Below are positions 19,533-27,840 of a stretch of DNA of 64,000 nucleotides, piece by piece. The stretch lies in contig CBDDPZ010000008.1 of assembly GCA_965232575.1 (NCBI GenBank), positions 930,001 through 994,000 on the forward strand, written 5' to 3'. Positions within the stretch are counted from its first letter, which is position 1. Each line of letters opens with the position of its first letter. This DNA is from Bin5 sp965232575 (GTDB taxonomy: Bacteria > Chloroflexota > Anaerolineae > Caldilineales > Caldilineaceae). The translations under genes and the position numbers were made by a program. Below the pieces are notes generated by a model, which saw nothing but the letters and a program-made list of their open reading frames with translations, made no database searches and was not told where the DNA came from.

Positions 19533-20330
19533 ATGTCTGAATTCGTTCTCACCCTGGTGCAGATGGACTGTCTGTTCGGCGAACCGGCGTGCAACTTCGA
19601 GCGCGCGGAGGCGTTCATCGCCGATGCAGCCGGCCGCGGCAGCGACCTGGTGGTGCTGCCGGAGTTGTGGCATAGCTCTATCGACCTGGAAAACGCTGGC
19701 AGTTACGCCTCGCCCCTGGCCGCCGAGGCCGGTGATGCCGGCTGGTTCGGACGCTTCGCCACCCTGGCAAGGGACAACCATGTCTGGCTGACCGGGTCGA
19801 TGCTGGAGAGCCAGGATGGGCAGTTTTTCAATACGATGGTGCTCTACAGCCCGGAGGGCAGGCTGGCGGCCTCCTACAGGAAGATGCACCTTTTCCGACT
19901 GATGAATGAAGAGAAGTACCTGGCGCCGGGAGAATCGGGCACGATGCACGAGCTGCCGTGGGGCTGCGCGGGGCTGGCGATCTGCTACGACCTGCGATTC
20001 CCGGAGCTGTTCCGGCGCTATGCGCTGGAGGGGGCGCGTCTGGTGATTCTGCCGGCGGCGTGGCCGCACCCGCGGCGGATGCACTGGCGGACGCTGCTGC
20101 GCAGCCGGGCGATCGAGAACCAGTGGTTTGTGGCGGCGTGCAATCGCGTGGGGACGTCGGATGATGTCTCTTTCTTCGGGGCGTCGGCGGTGATCGATCC
20201 ATGGGGTGAGACGTTGATTGAGGGTGGCGAGACGGAGGCGCTACTGACCGTGCGTATTGATCTGGAGACGGTGGAGGCGACGCGGGCGAAGATTCCCATT
20301 TTTGCGGACAGGCGGCCGGAGTTGTATTGA
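19533..20330 (+). CDS. Carbon-nitrogen hydrolase (nitrilase superfamily, omega-amidase-like)
   Basis: A 265-residue cytoplasmic hydrolase. The Glu-Lys-Cys triad is clear: E in VVLPELWHSS near residue 45, K in SYRKMHLFRL near residue 113, and C in LAICYDLRFPELFR near residue 150. These blocks and the length match Nit2/YafV-type omega-amidases, which remove ammonia from alpha-ketoglutaramate or ketosuccinamate, though other short aliphatic amides are possible. It starts after a gene-free repeat region and is followed 57 bases later by an antitoxin-like gene. Confidence 0.9.
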   Translation: MSEFVLTLVQMDCLFGEPACNFERAEAFIADAAGRGSDLVVLPELWHSSIDLENAGSYASPLAAEAGDAGWFGRFATLARDNHVWLTGSMLESQDGQFFNTMVLYSPEGRLAASYRKMHLFRLMNEEKYLAPGESGTMHELPWGCAGLAICYDLRFPELFRRYALEGARLVILPAAWPHPRRMHWRTLLRSRAIENQWFVAACNRVGTSDDVSFFGASAVIDPWGETLIEGGETEALLTVRIDLETVEATRAKIPIFADRRPELY

Positions 20331-20387
20331 GGGGAGTGCTTGAGCGGCGGACGAAACGAGTGGAAAGAGGCGAGGTGGGAATAAGCC

Positions 20388-20675
20388 ATGATCGAAACAT
20401 TCACCCGCTGGAATGTCACCGATCACCTGCGCACTGTGGAAGATGCCCGCCTCTATCTTGAAGCGGCCTTCGAAGAAGACGTAGGCGACGGGCGTCTGAT
20501 TTGCGCCGCGCTCGACGACATTGCCCGGGCCCGCGATATAAGCGAATTTGCGCAAGAGATAGGGATGACTCGCGAAGGGCTGTCAGAAGCGCTTTCCGAG
20601 AATGGCGATCCAAGCTTTGGTACCGTCTTAAGGATTATCCGTTCGCTGGGGATGCGACTGCGCGTCGCCAGATAA
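20388..20675 (+). CDS. HigA-like addiction-module antidote protein, without an adjacent toxin
   Basis: A 95-residue protein matching the 'probable addiction module antidote' family: an N-terminal WNVTDHLRTVEDARLYLEAAFEE segment, then a helix-turn-helix with IARARDISEFAQEIGMTREGLSEALSENG and FGTVLRIIRSLGMRL at the end. This family normally follows a RelE/HigB-type toxin gene, but only 57 bases separate it from the upstream amidase, and no toxin-like frame is visible on either side. It is therefore probably an orphan regulator or a remnant. Confidence 0.85.
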   Translation: MIETFTRWNVTDHLRTVEDARLYLEAAFEEDVGDGRLICAALDDIARARDISEFAQEIGMTREGLSEALSENGDPSFGTVLRIIRSLGMRLRVAR

Positions 20676-20713
20676 GGTGCCGCCCGACACAGGTCGGGCG
20701 GGCCGAACTCCCT

Positions 20714-21811
20714 CTACCCCGCCAGAAAGTCGTCGATCGCCTTGCGGGCGATGCGGTACTGGCTGCCGATGCGCCTGGCCTGGAGTGAGCCGTCGTCGAT
20801 GAGGGCCTGGATGTCGTCGGGCGAAACCTGCAGGTAGGCGGCGGCCTGTTCCAATGTCATGACGGCCGGGGCCGCGGGCGGTTGGGGTGGCGTGGGGGGC
20901 TGGGGCGTTGCGGGCGGGTTTGGCGCGCCGCCGTCGGACTGTGCCGCGCCCTGTGAGGCGTTCATGGCGTTGGTGATCATGCCGGCCATGCCGGCGCCGA
21001 GGCCGATCCCCGCGCCGAGGCCGAGGCCTTCGCCGGTCCCACCGGCGCCGCCCGGCTGTTGGGCCGCGTCGCCCAATGCGCGCGCCGTCTTGAACTGCAT
21101 ATAGGCGGCCATGTCACCGATGGCGCCCATGCTGGCCCGTTCGTCGATCGCTTTGGCCGTCTCCTCGGTCGGGCTGATCGAGACGATGCGGAACTGTTTG
21201 AGCGCCAGCCCCATGGCGGTGAAATCGTCCTGCAGCGTGGCGCGCATGGCCGCGCTCAGCTCGTCGAACAGCCGCGGCAGGTCGAGAATGCTGGTCATGT
21301 TCTCGCCCCACATGTCGGTCATGCGGCTGATGATGGCGCTGCGCAGGAAGTCGTTGATTTGGCCGGTGCGGTACATGCCCTGCGTGCCGACAAACTGGTC
21401 GACAAAACGCTTGGGGTCGGCGATCTGCATCGTGTACTGACCGAAGCCGCGCAGGCGCACCAGGCCCAGGTCGGTATCGCGCAGGGTGATCGGCTCCGGC
21501 GTGCCCCACTTCATGTCGGTGAACTCGCGCATGTTGGCGAAGAACACCTCGGCGGTGAAGATATCCTGGCCGCCCGTGCCCATCCGCAGGAGTCCCGACA
21601 GAATCGGCAGGTTGGCGGTGGTGATGGTGTGCCGTCCCGGCTCGAACAGGTCCAGCGATTTGCCGTCGCGGTAGAAGACGGCGCGCTGGCTTTCGCGTAC
21701 GATTACCTGGCTGCCGAAGCGGAAATCGCCGGAGCCGACCTCCGGCACGCGCACGACGAGTTCCTGCGCGCCCTGGTCCGGCGCTTCGATTACGTCAATA
21801 ATTCTTGCCAT
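20714..21811 (-). CDS. SPFH-domain protein with a C-terminal excisionase-type helix-turn-helix
   Basis: A 365-residue protein. Residues 1-240 are the SPFH (virion-core-protein-like, YdjI-type) domain, with IVRESQRAVFYRDGKSLDLFEPGRHTITTANLP, a conserved opening of this group. A Gly/Ala-rich stretch (GLGLGAGIGLGAGMAG) and a Pro-rich linker follow. The end is a MerR/Xis-like helix-turn-helix, MTLEQAAAYLQVSPDDIQALIDDGSLQARRIGSQYRI, which often serves as a protein-interaction module. It is the last gene of a minus-strand set DUF2207, zinc ribbon, coiled coil, SPFH. These sets are thought to act at membranes; the exact role is unknown. Confidence 0.85.
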   Translation of the reverse strand: MARIIDVIEAPDQGAQELVVRVPEVGSGDFRFGSQVIVRESQRAVFYRDGKSLDLFEPGRHTITTANLPILSGLLRMGTGGQDIFTAEVFFANMREFTDMKWGTPEPITLRDTDLGLVRLRGFGQYTMQIADPKRFVDQFVGTQGMYRTGQINDFLRSAIISRMTDMWGENMTSILDLPRLFDELSAAMRATLQDDFTAMGLALKQFRIVSISPTEETAKAIDERASMGAIGDMAAYMQFKTARALGDAAQQPGGAGGTGEGLGLGAGIGLGAGMAGMITNAMNASQGAAQSDGGAPNPPATPQPPTPPQPPAAPAVMTLEQAAAYLQVSPDDIQALIDDGSLQARRIGSQYRIARKAIDDFLAG

Positions 21812-21882
21812 CAGTTTTCTCCTGTCTGTCGAACGCCGGTGGGCAATGGTTCTCGGCCGCCGGCCAGATACTGCGCGGGCCG

Positions 21883-22416
21883 CTATTCGCTGTCCGCCGC
21901 GGTTGTGATCGCCTGGCTGCGCTTGTCGAAAAGTCGCTGGAGTTCGGTCACAGTGTCGTTGACGGCCTCGATGGCGGGGCCGATCGCATCCCGCTCTGTC
22001 GCGCTGACCTCCAACGCGTCGATCCTCTCGTTGATCTCCTGGGCGCGCTCCGCCAGGGCCGCGTCGAAGCGGTGCAGGGCGTCAAGCTGCGCTTCCTGGA
22101 TCTTGACCGCAGCGAACAGCCCGGCGTAGCCGTAGCTGGCCGTCTTGATGCGGTCGATGAGTGTCTGCAATCTCTGAATCGCGCCGGCGGCGTCATCGAT
22201 CCAGGCCAGCCCGCCGCTGCGCAGCAGTTTCTTCTGCACGTCGTAGAGCCGCTGCTTTTCCTGCTCCAGTTCGGTCACCAGCAACTGCCGCAAGCGGTGG
22301 TCGGCCTCCCGCCGCAACGCCTTATCGGTGTATTCGTGCACCAGCGGCAGTCCCTTGAGCACCCGCTCGATGGCTCCCATGCTCTCGTCAGCTTTTTTTA
22401 CAAAGGAATCGGTCAT
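21883..22416 (-). CDS. Coiled-coil protein of the SPFH gene set
   Basis: A 177-residue mostly helical protein with long heptad-rich stretches (LLVTELEQEKQRLYDVQKKLL, HRFDAALAERAQEINERIDALE). There is no signal peptide or membrane span. I do not recognise a catalytic motif. It lies between the zinc-ribbon membrane protein and the SPFH protein on the same strand, which suggests it acts with them, perhaps as a scaffold for SPFH oligomers. Confidence 0.75.
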   Translation of the reverse strand: MTDSFVKKADESMGAIERVLKGLPLVHEYTDKALRREADHRLRQLLVTELEQEKQRLYDVQKKLLRSGGLAWIDDAAGAIQRLQTLIDRIKTASYGYAGLFAAVKIQEAQLDALHRFDAALAERAQEINERIDALEVSATERDAIGPAIEAVNDTVTELQRLFDKRSQAITTAADSE

Positions 22417-22482
22417 TTTTGTCCTCTTGTCCGGCCGGTTTTCGACGCGTCGATCAGACGGGGCGAAATCCGATCCTGCTAT

Positions 22483-22540
22483 TAAATGTTTTTGCGCGCC
22501 TTTGTAAGTGTTAGTGTTCTGTTATCTGCAAAAACATTTA
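22483..22540. repeat. E element, 58 bp, copy 1
   Basis: TAAATGTTTTTGCGCGCC ... ATCTGCAAAAACATTTA. The 13-base ends are perfect inverted repeats. Other copies are at 37038-37095 and 50301-50358. Confidence 0.92.
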
Positions 22541-22567
22541 TAGTGGAGTTGAAACGTTCTCTATTCA

Positions 22568-23110
22568 TTACGCCGAGTTGTCCAATTGCGTTGCGGCCCG
22601 CTGGGTGAGGAAGACCTCGCTGCCGCACCAGCCGCATTGAATCAGCCCCTTGCCGGCCAGTTCGACTTTGCCGCCGCAGTTGGGGCAGTTGCGGCCGTCG
22701 GTCAGCTTCTGGCTGTCGACACTGTAGAGAAGGCCTTCCTCCCAGTTGATGGCGCCGCTGAAAAGCTGCTTGCCCACCAGGTTGCGGATCATGTCCTCCA
22801 CGGTTTCGCGCGGCTGCTGCAGTTCGACGATGATCTCCTGCACGCTCACCTGGCCCTGGGTGAGGATCATGTTCAGGATCTTCTTTTCCTGCGCGACCTG
22901 CGCGAATTCGGTCTCCTCCTGCTGTCCCTTGCGCCAGAGATAGAAGCCGATGCCCAGCAAGGGCGCGCACACGATCAGCGCCAGGAACACGCCCAGCGCG
23001 ATCCCGCCGGTGGTCGTGCCGGACGTTGCCACCGCCGCGAGCCAGCCCGCGAACAGGACGGCTGAAATTGCCATGATCGCCAGGCCGACGATACGACCGC
23101 CTCCGCGCAT
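22568..23110 (-). CDS. Two-helix membrane protein with a winged-helix-like region and C-terminal zinc ribbon
   Basis: A 180-residue protein. Two membrane spans lie near residues 8-28 and 34-58 (VGLAIMAISAVLFAGWLAA and ALGVFLALIVCAPLLGIGFYL). Next comes a helical segment, EEETEFAQVAQEKKILNMIL-like, that reads like a small winged helix (VSVQEIIVELQQPRETVEDMIRNLVGKQLF). The end is a zinc ribbon with NCPNCGGKVEL and QCGWCGSEVF. It is part of the DUF2207/SPFH set and probably faces the cytoplasm. Function unknown. Confidence 0.78.
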   Translation of the reverse strand: MRGGGRIVGLAIMAISAVLFAGWLAAVATSGTTTGGIALGVFLALIVCAPLLGIGFYLWRKGQQEETEFAQVAQEKKILNMILTQGQVSVQEIIVELQQPRETVEDMIRNLVGKQLFSGAINWEEGLLYSVDSQKLTDGRNCPNCGGKVELAGKGLIQCGWCGSEVFLTQRAATQLDNSA

Positions 23111-23218
23111 GGTTCGCTCCTTATTTCTCCCGAGGATGCGCTATCTCAACCAATATGAGAGCATTCACTTTATGGCAACCTTCACGCTAATCTGGCAGAG
23201 TGCAGACGCATTCCAATC

Positions 23219-25387
23219 CTATCCGAAACCACCCCCACCTCCGCCGCCGCCCCCACCACCGCCAAAGCCGCCCCCACCACCGAAGCCACCACCAGAGAAT
23301 CCGCCGCCGCTCCAGCCGCCGCCGCCTGTGTAGGTGCTGCTGGGCCGGCTGGTCATGGTGGCGCTGGTGCCGGTGAGCAGCGCGCCCAGGCCGATGCTCA
23401 TTCCTGACAGACTGCTGCCTAGCCCGCGGCTGACATCGCCCAGGCCTCCGCCCAGACCCCCGCCTCCCGGGGACCCGGAGGGCATACCAGGCGTTCCGCC
23501 GCCAACGCGCCCGCCGCCGACATCCGATCGAACCGGCCGGCCGGGGTAACCGGGCCCATAGTACGCGCGCCGGTATGGTCCGTACAATGTCGGGTCGGGA
23601 ATGTACCAGCCGGGCGCGGGCGCGTTAACCGCTTCAAATTTGCGAATGTACTGGGAATCCACGCCAAAGGCGATGGCATAGGGCAGCCAGCGATCCCATA
23701 GCTCCTTCTGTTCTTCGAGGTCGCTGTAGCGGTCGATATCGCGCAGATAGCGTTTGAACGCCTGCCAGCGCGCGGCCAGCTCGGCGCCAAGGTCGGTTTT
23801 GCGGGGCATGAAACGGGACAGCAGCAGGAAGCCGAAGGCGGTTGCAGCAAGCCCGATGCCGGGCAGAGCCGCGGCGCCGGTCAGACCGCCGAACAGCGTA
23901 TAGAGTCCCATGCCAGCCAACCCTGCCAGCGCAAACAGAATTATACCCAGGAAACCGTACTGATTGCGCACCTTTTCCGGGCTGCGGGCAAAAAAGCCCT
24001 GTGCGGTCACTTCGCTGTAGAGCGCCCGCTTGAGGGCCGGCACCTCCCTGTGAAACTTGTCCTTCAGTTCCGAAAGTCGGACATCACTCCTGCGATCAAA
24101 GAGGCTGTCCAGCAGGTGTTGCTCAAAGGAGGAGACGGGCAGGTTCCGGTCTTCGTAGCGGTAGGTGAAGTCGCGCGCAACCTGGAATTGCCCCGTTTTT
24201 TCTTCGGTGATGCTGATGACCTTGCGCTGCGCCAGGTCGACAAGCGTGGCGATGATGTCCTGCATATCGGCCTGCTCGTCAAGAAGGGTACCAACGACGC
24301 CCGGGGCCAGGTCGTCGGGCGGCTCGGGCAGGTAATCGGCGACCATCTCGACCGGCTTGTCGCGGCCGAGACGGTACCAGAGCAGGTAGAGCGCGGCCGG
24401 TCCGCCCAGGAGGAAGAGCAGGCCGAGAGTGCCGAACACAAGCGTAAGAATCGGCGCCCAGCGCTCGCGAAAGCGTATTTTCGCTTCGCGCGCGGCCGCT
24501 TCGGCATCGGCCCTTATCTGCCACGGCTGCGGTTCCCCGGCCACCACGCCGGGCGTAAACTCGACCCGTACTTCAAACGCTTGACCGGGCGCCAGACTGC
24601 TGTCGATCACGTACGCAATCTCCCGCCCGCTTTCCAGGCGTGAAGCCGAGGCGATCTCGCGGGCGTCTTGCCAGGCTTCTCCCCTGTTCGTGTACGCGGC
24701 CCATTCCTGAATCGCGGCGGGCGCCACGACATTCACCCGCCCCGCCTGCACGGGGAAGCTGCGTTCCCCGTAAATCGCTTTCCACCAAAGTTGGTCACCG
24801 CCCTCATAATAGCGCAGGCCGCCGCGCACAGTATAGGCAAGGCTAAACGTCTCGCTCCGGTCGGTGATGGGAGGGAAATACCAGTAAATGACGTAACGGG
24901 AGCCCCTATCGGTGACGGTAAATGTATATGGCTCTTTGCCGTAGCTCGCATAGCGATAGCGGTTGCCGCTGGCGTCTGTCAGGGTCCAGCCGTCAAGGGA
25001 ACTGAAATGCTTTTTGGGGATGTCGCGATAACCGAAGGTGAAGGTGCCGCGCGTAAAGCGAATGGTCTGATGCTCGGTCACCTCAAACGCGCTGTCCTTG
25101 CGGATAATGATATCCACGTCAAAGCGCTCCCAGAGCAGGGATTTCTCCTGCGCGAAGGCGGGGTAGGCTTGCAGAATCAACAGAACGCCGAGCAGTACTG
25201 CGGCGCCGGTCAGCAGCCGTACAGGCAGGCCGGATCGTCGTCGGAAAGCGTGTGGACTGTTTGACGCTTCCGCCCTTCCTGGGATCGCGGGCGTCTCGCC
25301 CGCATGCTGTTGCCGGGCGTCAGCGCAAATCGGTTTGTGTCGGGGCGGAATCTTCAAGGATGGCATCATTGACCTTTTAAGGCGCAA
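23219..25387 (-). CDS. DUF2207-domain membrane protein with a Gly-rich C-terminus and a repeat-extended N-terminus
   Basis: About 722 residues. After a signal-like segment (LLTGAAVLLGVLLILQAYPAFAQ) comes the extracellular DUF2207 domain (WERFDVDIIIRKDSAFEVTEHQTIRFTRGTF), a membrane span near ILTLVFGTLGLLFLLGG, a cytoplasmic region and two more spans. The tail is a low-complexity Gly/Ser run ending in nearly pure glycine. The only in-frame ATGs lie upstream of a 70-bp B element (25260-25329), so its N-terminus reads ICADARQQHAGETPAIPGRA before the signal peptide. Either translation runs through the element or an unusual internal start is used. It is the first gene of the SPFH set. Confidence 0.82.
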   Translation of the reverse strand: MRLKRSMMPSLKIPPRHKPICADARQQHAGETPAIPGRAEASNSPHAFRRRSGLPVRLLTGAAVLLGVLLILQAYPAFAQEKSLLWERFDVDIIIRKDSAFEVTEHQTIRFTRGTFTFGYRDIPKKHFSSLDGWTLTDASGNRYRYASYGKEPYTFTVTDRGSRYVIYWYFPPITDRSETFSLAYTVRGGLRYYEGGDQLWWKAIYGERSFPVQAGRVNVVAPAAIQEWAAYTNRGEAWQDAREIASASRLESGREIAYVIDSSLAPGQAFEVRVEFTPGVVAGEPQPWQIRADAEAAAREAKIRFRERWAPILTLVFGTLGLLFLLGGPAALYLLWYRLGRDKPVEMVADYLPEPPDDLAPGVVGTLLDEQADMQDIIATLVDLAQRKVISITEEKTGQFQVARDFTYRYEDRNLPVSSFEQHLLDSLFDRRSDVRLSELKDKFHREVPALKRALYSEVTAQGFFARSPEKVRNQYGFLGIILFALAGLAGMGLYTLFGGLTGAAALPGIGLAATAFGFLLLSRFMPRKTDLGAELAARWQAFKRYLRDIDRYSDLEEQKELWDRWLPYAIAFGVDSQYIRKFEAVNAPAPGWYIPDPTLYGPYRRAYYGPGYPGRPVRSDVGGGRVGGGTPGMPSGSPGGGGLGGGLGDVSRGLGSSLSGMSIGLGALLTGTSATMTSRPSSTYTGGGGWSGGGFSGGGFGGGGGFGGGGGGGGGGGGFG
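25260..25329 (+). repeat. B element, 70 bp, between start codon and signal peptide of the DUF2207 gene
   Basis: TTTGACGCTTCCGCCCTTCC ... CCGGGCGTCAGCGCAAA, almost identical to the copy at 11703. It is read in reverse, in frame, as ICADARQQHAGETPAIPGRA and EASN. Confidence 0.93.
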
Positions 25388-25856
25388 CTGTAGGGGTGCA
25401 GACAGCCCCGTCTGGGCACGGATTCAGGTGTATGTCCTCAGTGTCGCACAACGGCGCCTGACATGCCTGACATTCTACCAACTCTTTGGCTGACAATTCA
25501 ATCTGGCCGCCTCTAGAGGCTAGTAGAGAAGTTGCGCAGCTATTCCCTGCACCTTTCTCCCAAATGAAAACCGATGTGGACGCCTCACCGTTAACATGAC
25601 TTCACAAAAGAACTACCCTTTGGGAAGAAAGGCGAAATGCCCCCTCTTGGTGATGGGGAAGTTCTCAGTTTTGTTCGGAGAACACTTTGAATAGTGTGGA
25701 CCGGCCGGATTGACACATTTCTCAACGTGCCGGAACCAAAGTTGATCAGTTTCGTGAAGGTTTTGCGACAAGAAAATTTGACATCATACGATTTTTGTGA
25801 TAGCGCTTTTTAGATAATCTTAAGCTGTGGATGATCTGAAGCCAAAGGAATGTCGA
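25388..25856. other. Gene-free stretch at the left edge of the second AT-rich island
   Basis: No gene is supported. Composition changes here from GC-rich to AT-richer sequence. A TTGACA hexamer at 25778-25783 could be the -35 of the downstream operon, but no convincing -10 is found at the right spacing. Confidence 0.5.
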
Positions 25857-27365
25857 ATGCAAGAATTTCAAAGCAGAGTCAACTTTGAGAAGCTGGTGCA
25901 AAACTTGGCCGACATGTACCACGATGACACTTTCGATGTGGTTCTGATCGAGTTAGTAGCCAATGCTCTTGATGCTAAAGCCAGTGAAATCTCAATTGGT
26001 TGGGACAGCAAGGGAAACATTCTGACTGTTAAGGACAACGGAAAAGGAATGGATTCTGACGCATTTGCCCAATACCATGATTTTGCAGCCGAGCTTAAGT
26101 CCCGAGGAGGAGGAATCGGGTTCGCTGGAGTCGGCGCCAAGATCAGTTTCAACATTGCTGACCGAGTGGTCACTGAAACTCAATGCGATGGGGCCGTCAA
26201 TGCATCAGACTGGCGGTGGCATGACGACGGGTCTCTGCTGTGGAATCTCGTAGAGTCAGTTAAGCTAAAAGATGAAGGTACCTGGGTTGAGGTCCATTTC
26301 AGACGGGGTCAGGTGCGACCCGATATTGACTCGAATTGCCTTGAAAGCATTGTGAGGCGCCACTACCTTCCTCTGTTCATTTCCGAATTCAGTCGAGCTT
26401 ACTCGGCAATAGGCCTTTACTCGACTAAACCGCGATTCAAAATTAATGGGACTTGGATTGCTCAGAAAGAGCTAATTGCTACCGCCTCACTGTCCCATTG
26501 CAAAAATATTCTGCTTCGTTCGGGCGGTAAGGAGTTCGGTTGGGGAGCAATCGGTGTCTCTGAGCGCGACTGCCCAATCGACGAGAACACGTATGGATTA
26601 CTGTTATGCACACATGGCAAAGTGATTAAGTCAGAACTCTTTGGACAGTCAACGGGCGTGCTAGGGACGAGGTTGTTTGGAATTTTCGAAATCCCCGGCC
26701 TCATTGAGTTCTTGACTACTAACAAGAGTGAGCTAAAGGGAGGGCCAGGGCAGCGCAGAAAGCTAGATCAGATGCTCTATCCTGTTCGTGAAGAGCTAAG
26801 AGCATATCTAGCAGAGCATGGAGTAGCTGTAGTTGGGCAAAAGAGAAACCAACTCTCAGCAAAACTGGAACGCGAATTATCCAAATTGGTAGGTCGCTTG
26901 CCAGAATTACAGGATTTCGATGGGTTACTTCGAAAGTCGCGTGCCCTGCGTAAGGGCAGCGACGGGAATACATTAGCGTCGGAAACCGGGAATCAAAGCG
27001 AAGACACTGGCACTAACGAACAAGACAACAGCGTTGAGCAAGGTACGCGTAATGGCTCCTCACCTCTCCAGCCCAATAGGGAGGGAACAACGCAGGCGAA
27101 GCGGCGAAGAAGCCGCAAGAATCAGGGTCCCCGAGTAGCTTTTGAGGATCATCCCGACCGCAACGAAACTGCATGGCTAGATGCAAATACAGTAGTCATC
27201 AATAGTGGCCATAGAGCATACCGTAACCGCACTACTCATGACCAGGCGAAACTAACTTACTGCATGTTCGCTATAGGCGTAGCTTTGGACAAGGCCGAAT
27301 TGGTTCAAGCAGAGAACAGTGGTAGGTATGTAGATGCATTTATTTCTGCTTGGGGGGAATCGTGA
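25857..27365 (+). CDS. MORC/Hsp90-like GHKL ATPase, candidate conflict-system ATPase
   Basis: About 502 residues. The N-terminal GHKL ATP site is clear: N-box ELVANALDAKA near residue 32, G1 VKDNGKGM near residue 60, and a glycine-rich lid RGGGIGFAGVGAKIS near residue 80. A transducer-like middle follows. Then comes a highly charged, probably disordered linker (about residues 370-435, with KRRRSRKNQG) and a short conserved-looking end. The ATG at 25857 has AGGA seven bases upstream and is preferred over the upstream GTG. It lacks a histidine-kinase dimerisation box. The stop overlaps the next gene's GTG. Base composition differs from the chromosome around it. Confidence 0.85.
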   Translation: MQEFQSRVNFEKLVQNLADMYHDDTFDVVLIELVANALDAKASEISIGWDSKGNILTVKDNGKGMDSDAFAQYHDFAAELKSRGGGIGFAGVGAKISFNIADRVVTETQCDGAVNASDWRWHDDGSLLWNLVESVKLKDEGTWVEVHFRRGQVRPDIDSNCLESIVRRHYLPLFISEFSRAYSAIGLYSTKPRFKINGTWIAQKELIATASLSHCKNILLRSGGKEFGWGAIGVSERDCPIDENTYGLLLCTHGKVIKSELFGQSTGVLGTRLFGIFEIPGLIEFLTTNKSELKGGPGQRRKLDQMLYPVREELRAYLAEHGVAVVGQKRNQLSAKLERELSKLVGRLPELQDFDGLLRKSRALRKGSDGNTLASETGNQSEDTGTNEQDNSVEQGTRNGSSPLQPNREGTTQAKRRRSRKNQGPRVAFEDHPDRNETAWLDANTVVINSGHRAYRNRTTHDQAKLTYCMFAIGVALDKAELVQAENSGRYVDAFISAWGES

Positions 27366-27838
27366 CAAAAAAGAAAGAAGCTCGCGCGAAAGTCTCATTC
27401 AAAAAGAGAGGAAGTTCCTATCAGGGGTCCGTGGCCCTTCAGGACCTTGAACTCTTGCCGGATGACCCTGCAGAAACGATGCGAATCGTAACTGGAATAT
27501 ACGAAAGGACATTGCGTGAAATCAGACAGTGGCAGCTAGATGCAAAGACACTGCAACTGTCGAGGACGCCGTTGTCAGCGAGGAAAGCCTGGGAATTGGG
27601 TGACATCGTGCATAGACTTCAGATCGAATTTGCAGATCATGGTTGCAGGTTGGAAAACCTTTACGACCATCTGGCGCGGCACGCTGGGACATCGGAGTGG
27701 TTAAGCAGGTTTGTTATCTTCAGGCGTTATGTCAACAGTGCGGAAGCTATTCCTGACGATCTAAAGTGGAACGGTATTGCCAAAAAGTCAAGAACTGCCG
27801 GTCTGTCAATCGCCGCTGGACTGCTAGAGGACAGATAG
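27362..27838 (+). CDS. Small helical protein, middle gene of the GHKL/sigma-like operon
   Basis: About 158 residues starting at a GTG that overlaps the ATPase stop (GTGA), with GGGGGAAT just before it. The N-terminus is very basic (TKKKEARAKVSFKKRG). The rest is predicted helical, with RIVTGIYERTLREIRQWQLDAKTLQLSR and AWELGDIVHRLQIEF. No family recognised. The tight coupling on both sides suggests a structural partner or adaptor of the ATPase and the DNA-binding protein. Confidence 0.7.
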   Translation: MTKKKEARAKVSFKKRGSSYQGSVALQDLELLPDDPAETMRIVTGIYERTLREIRQWQLDAKTLQLSRTPLSARKAWELGDIVHRLQIEFADHGCRLENLYDHLARHAGTSEWLSRFVIFRRYVNSAEAIPDDLKWNGIAKKSRTAGLSIAAGLLEDR

Positions 27839-27840
27839 CC

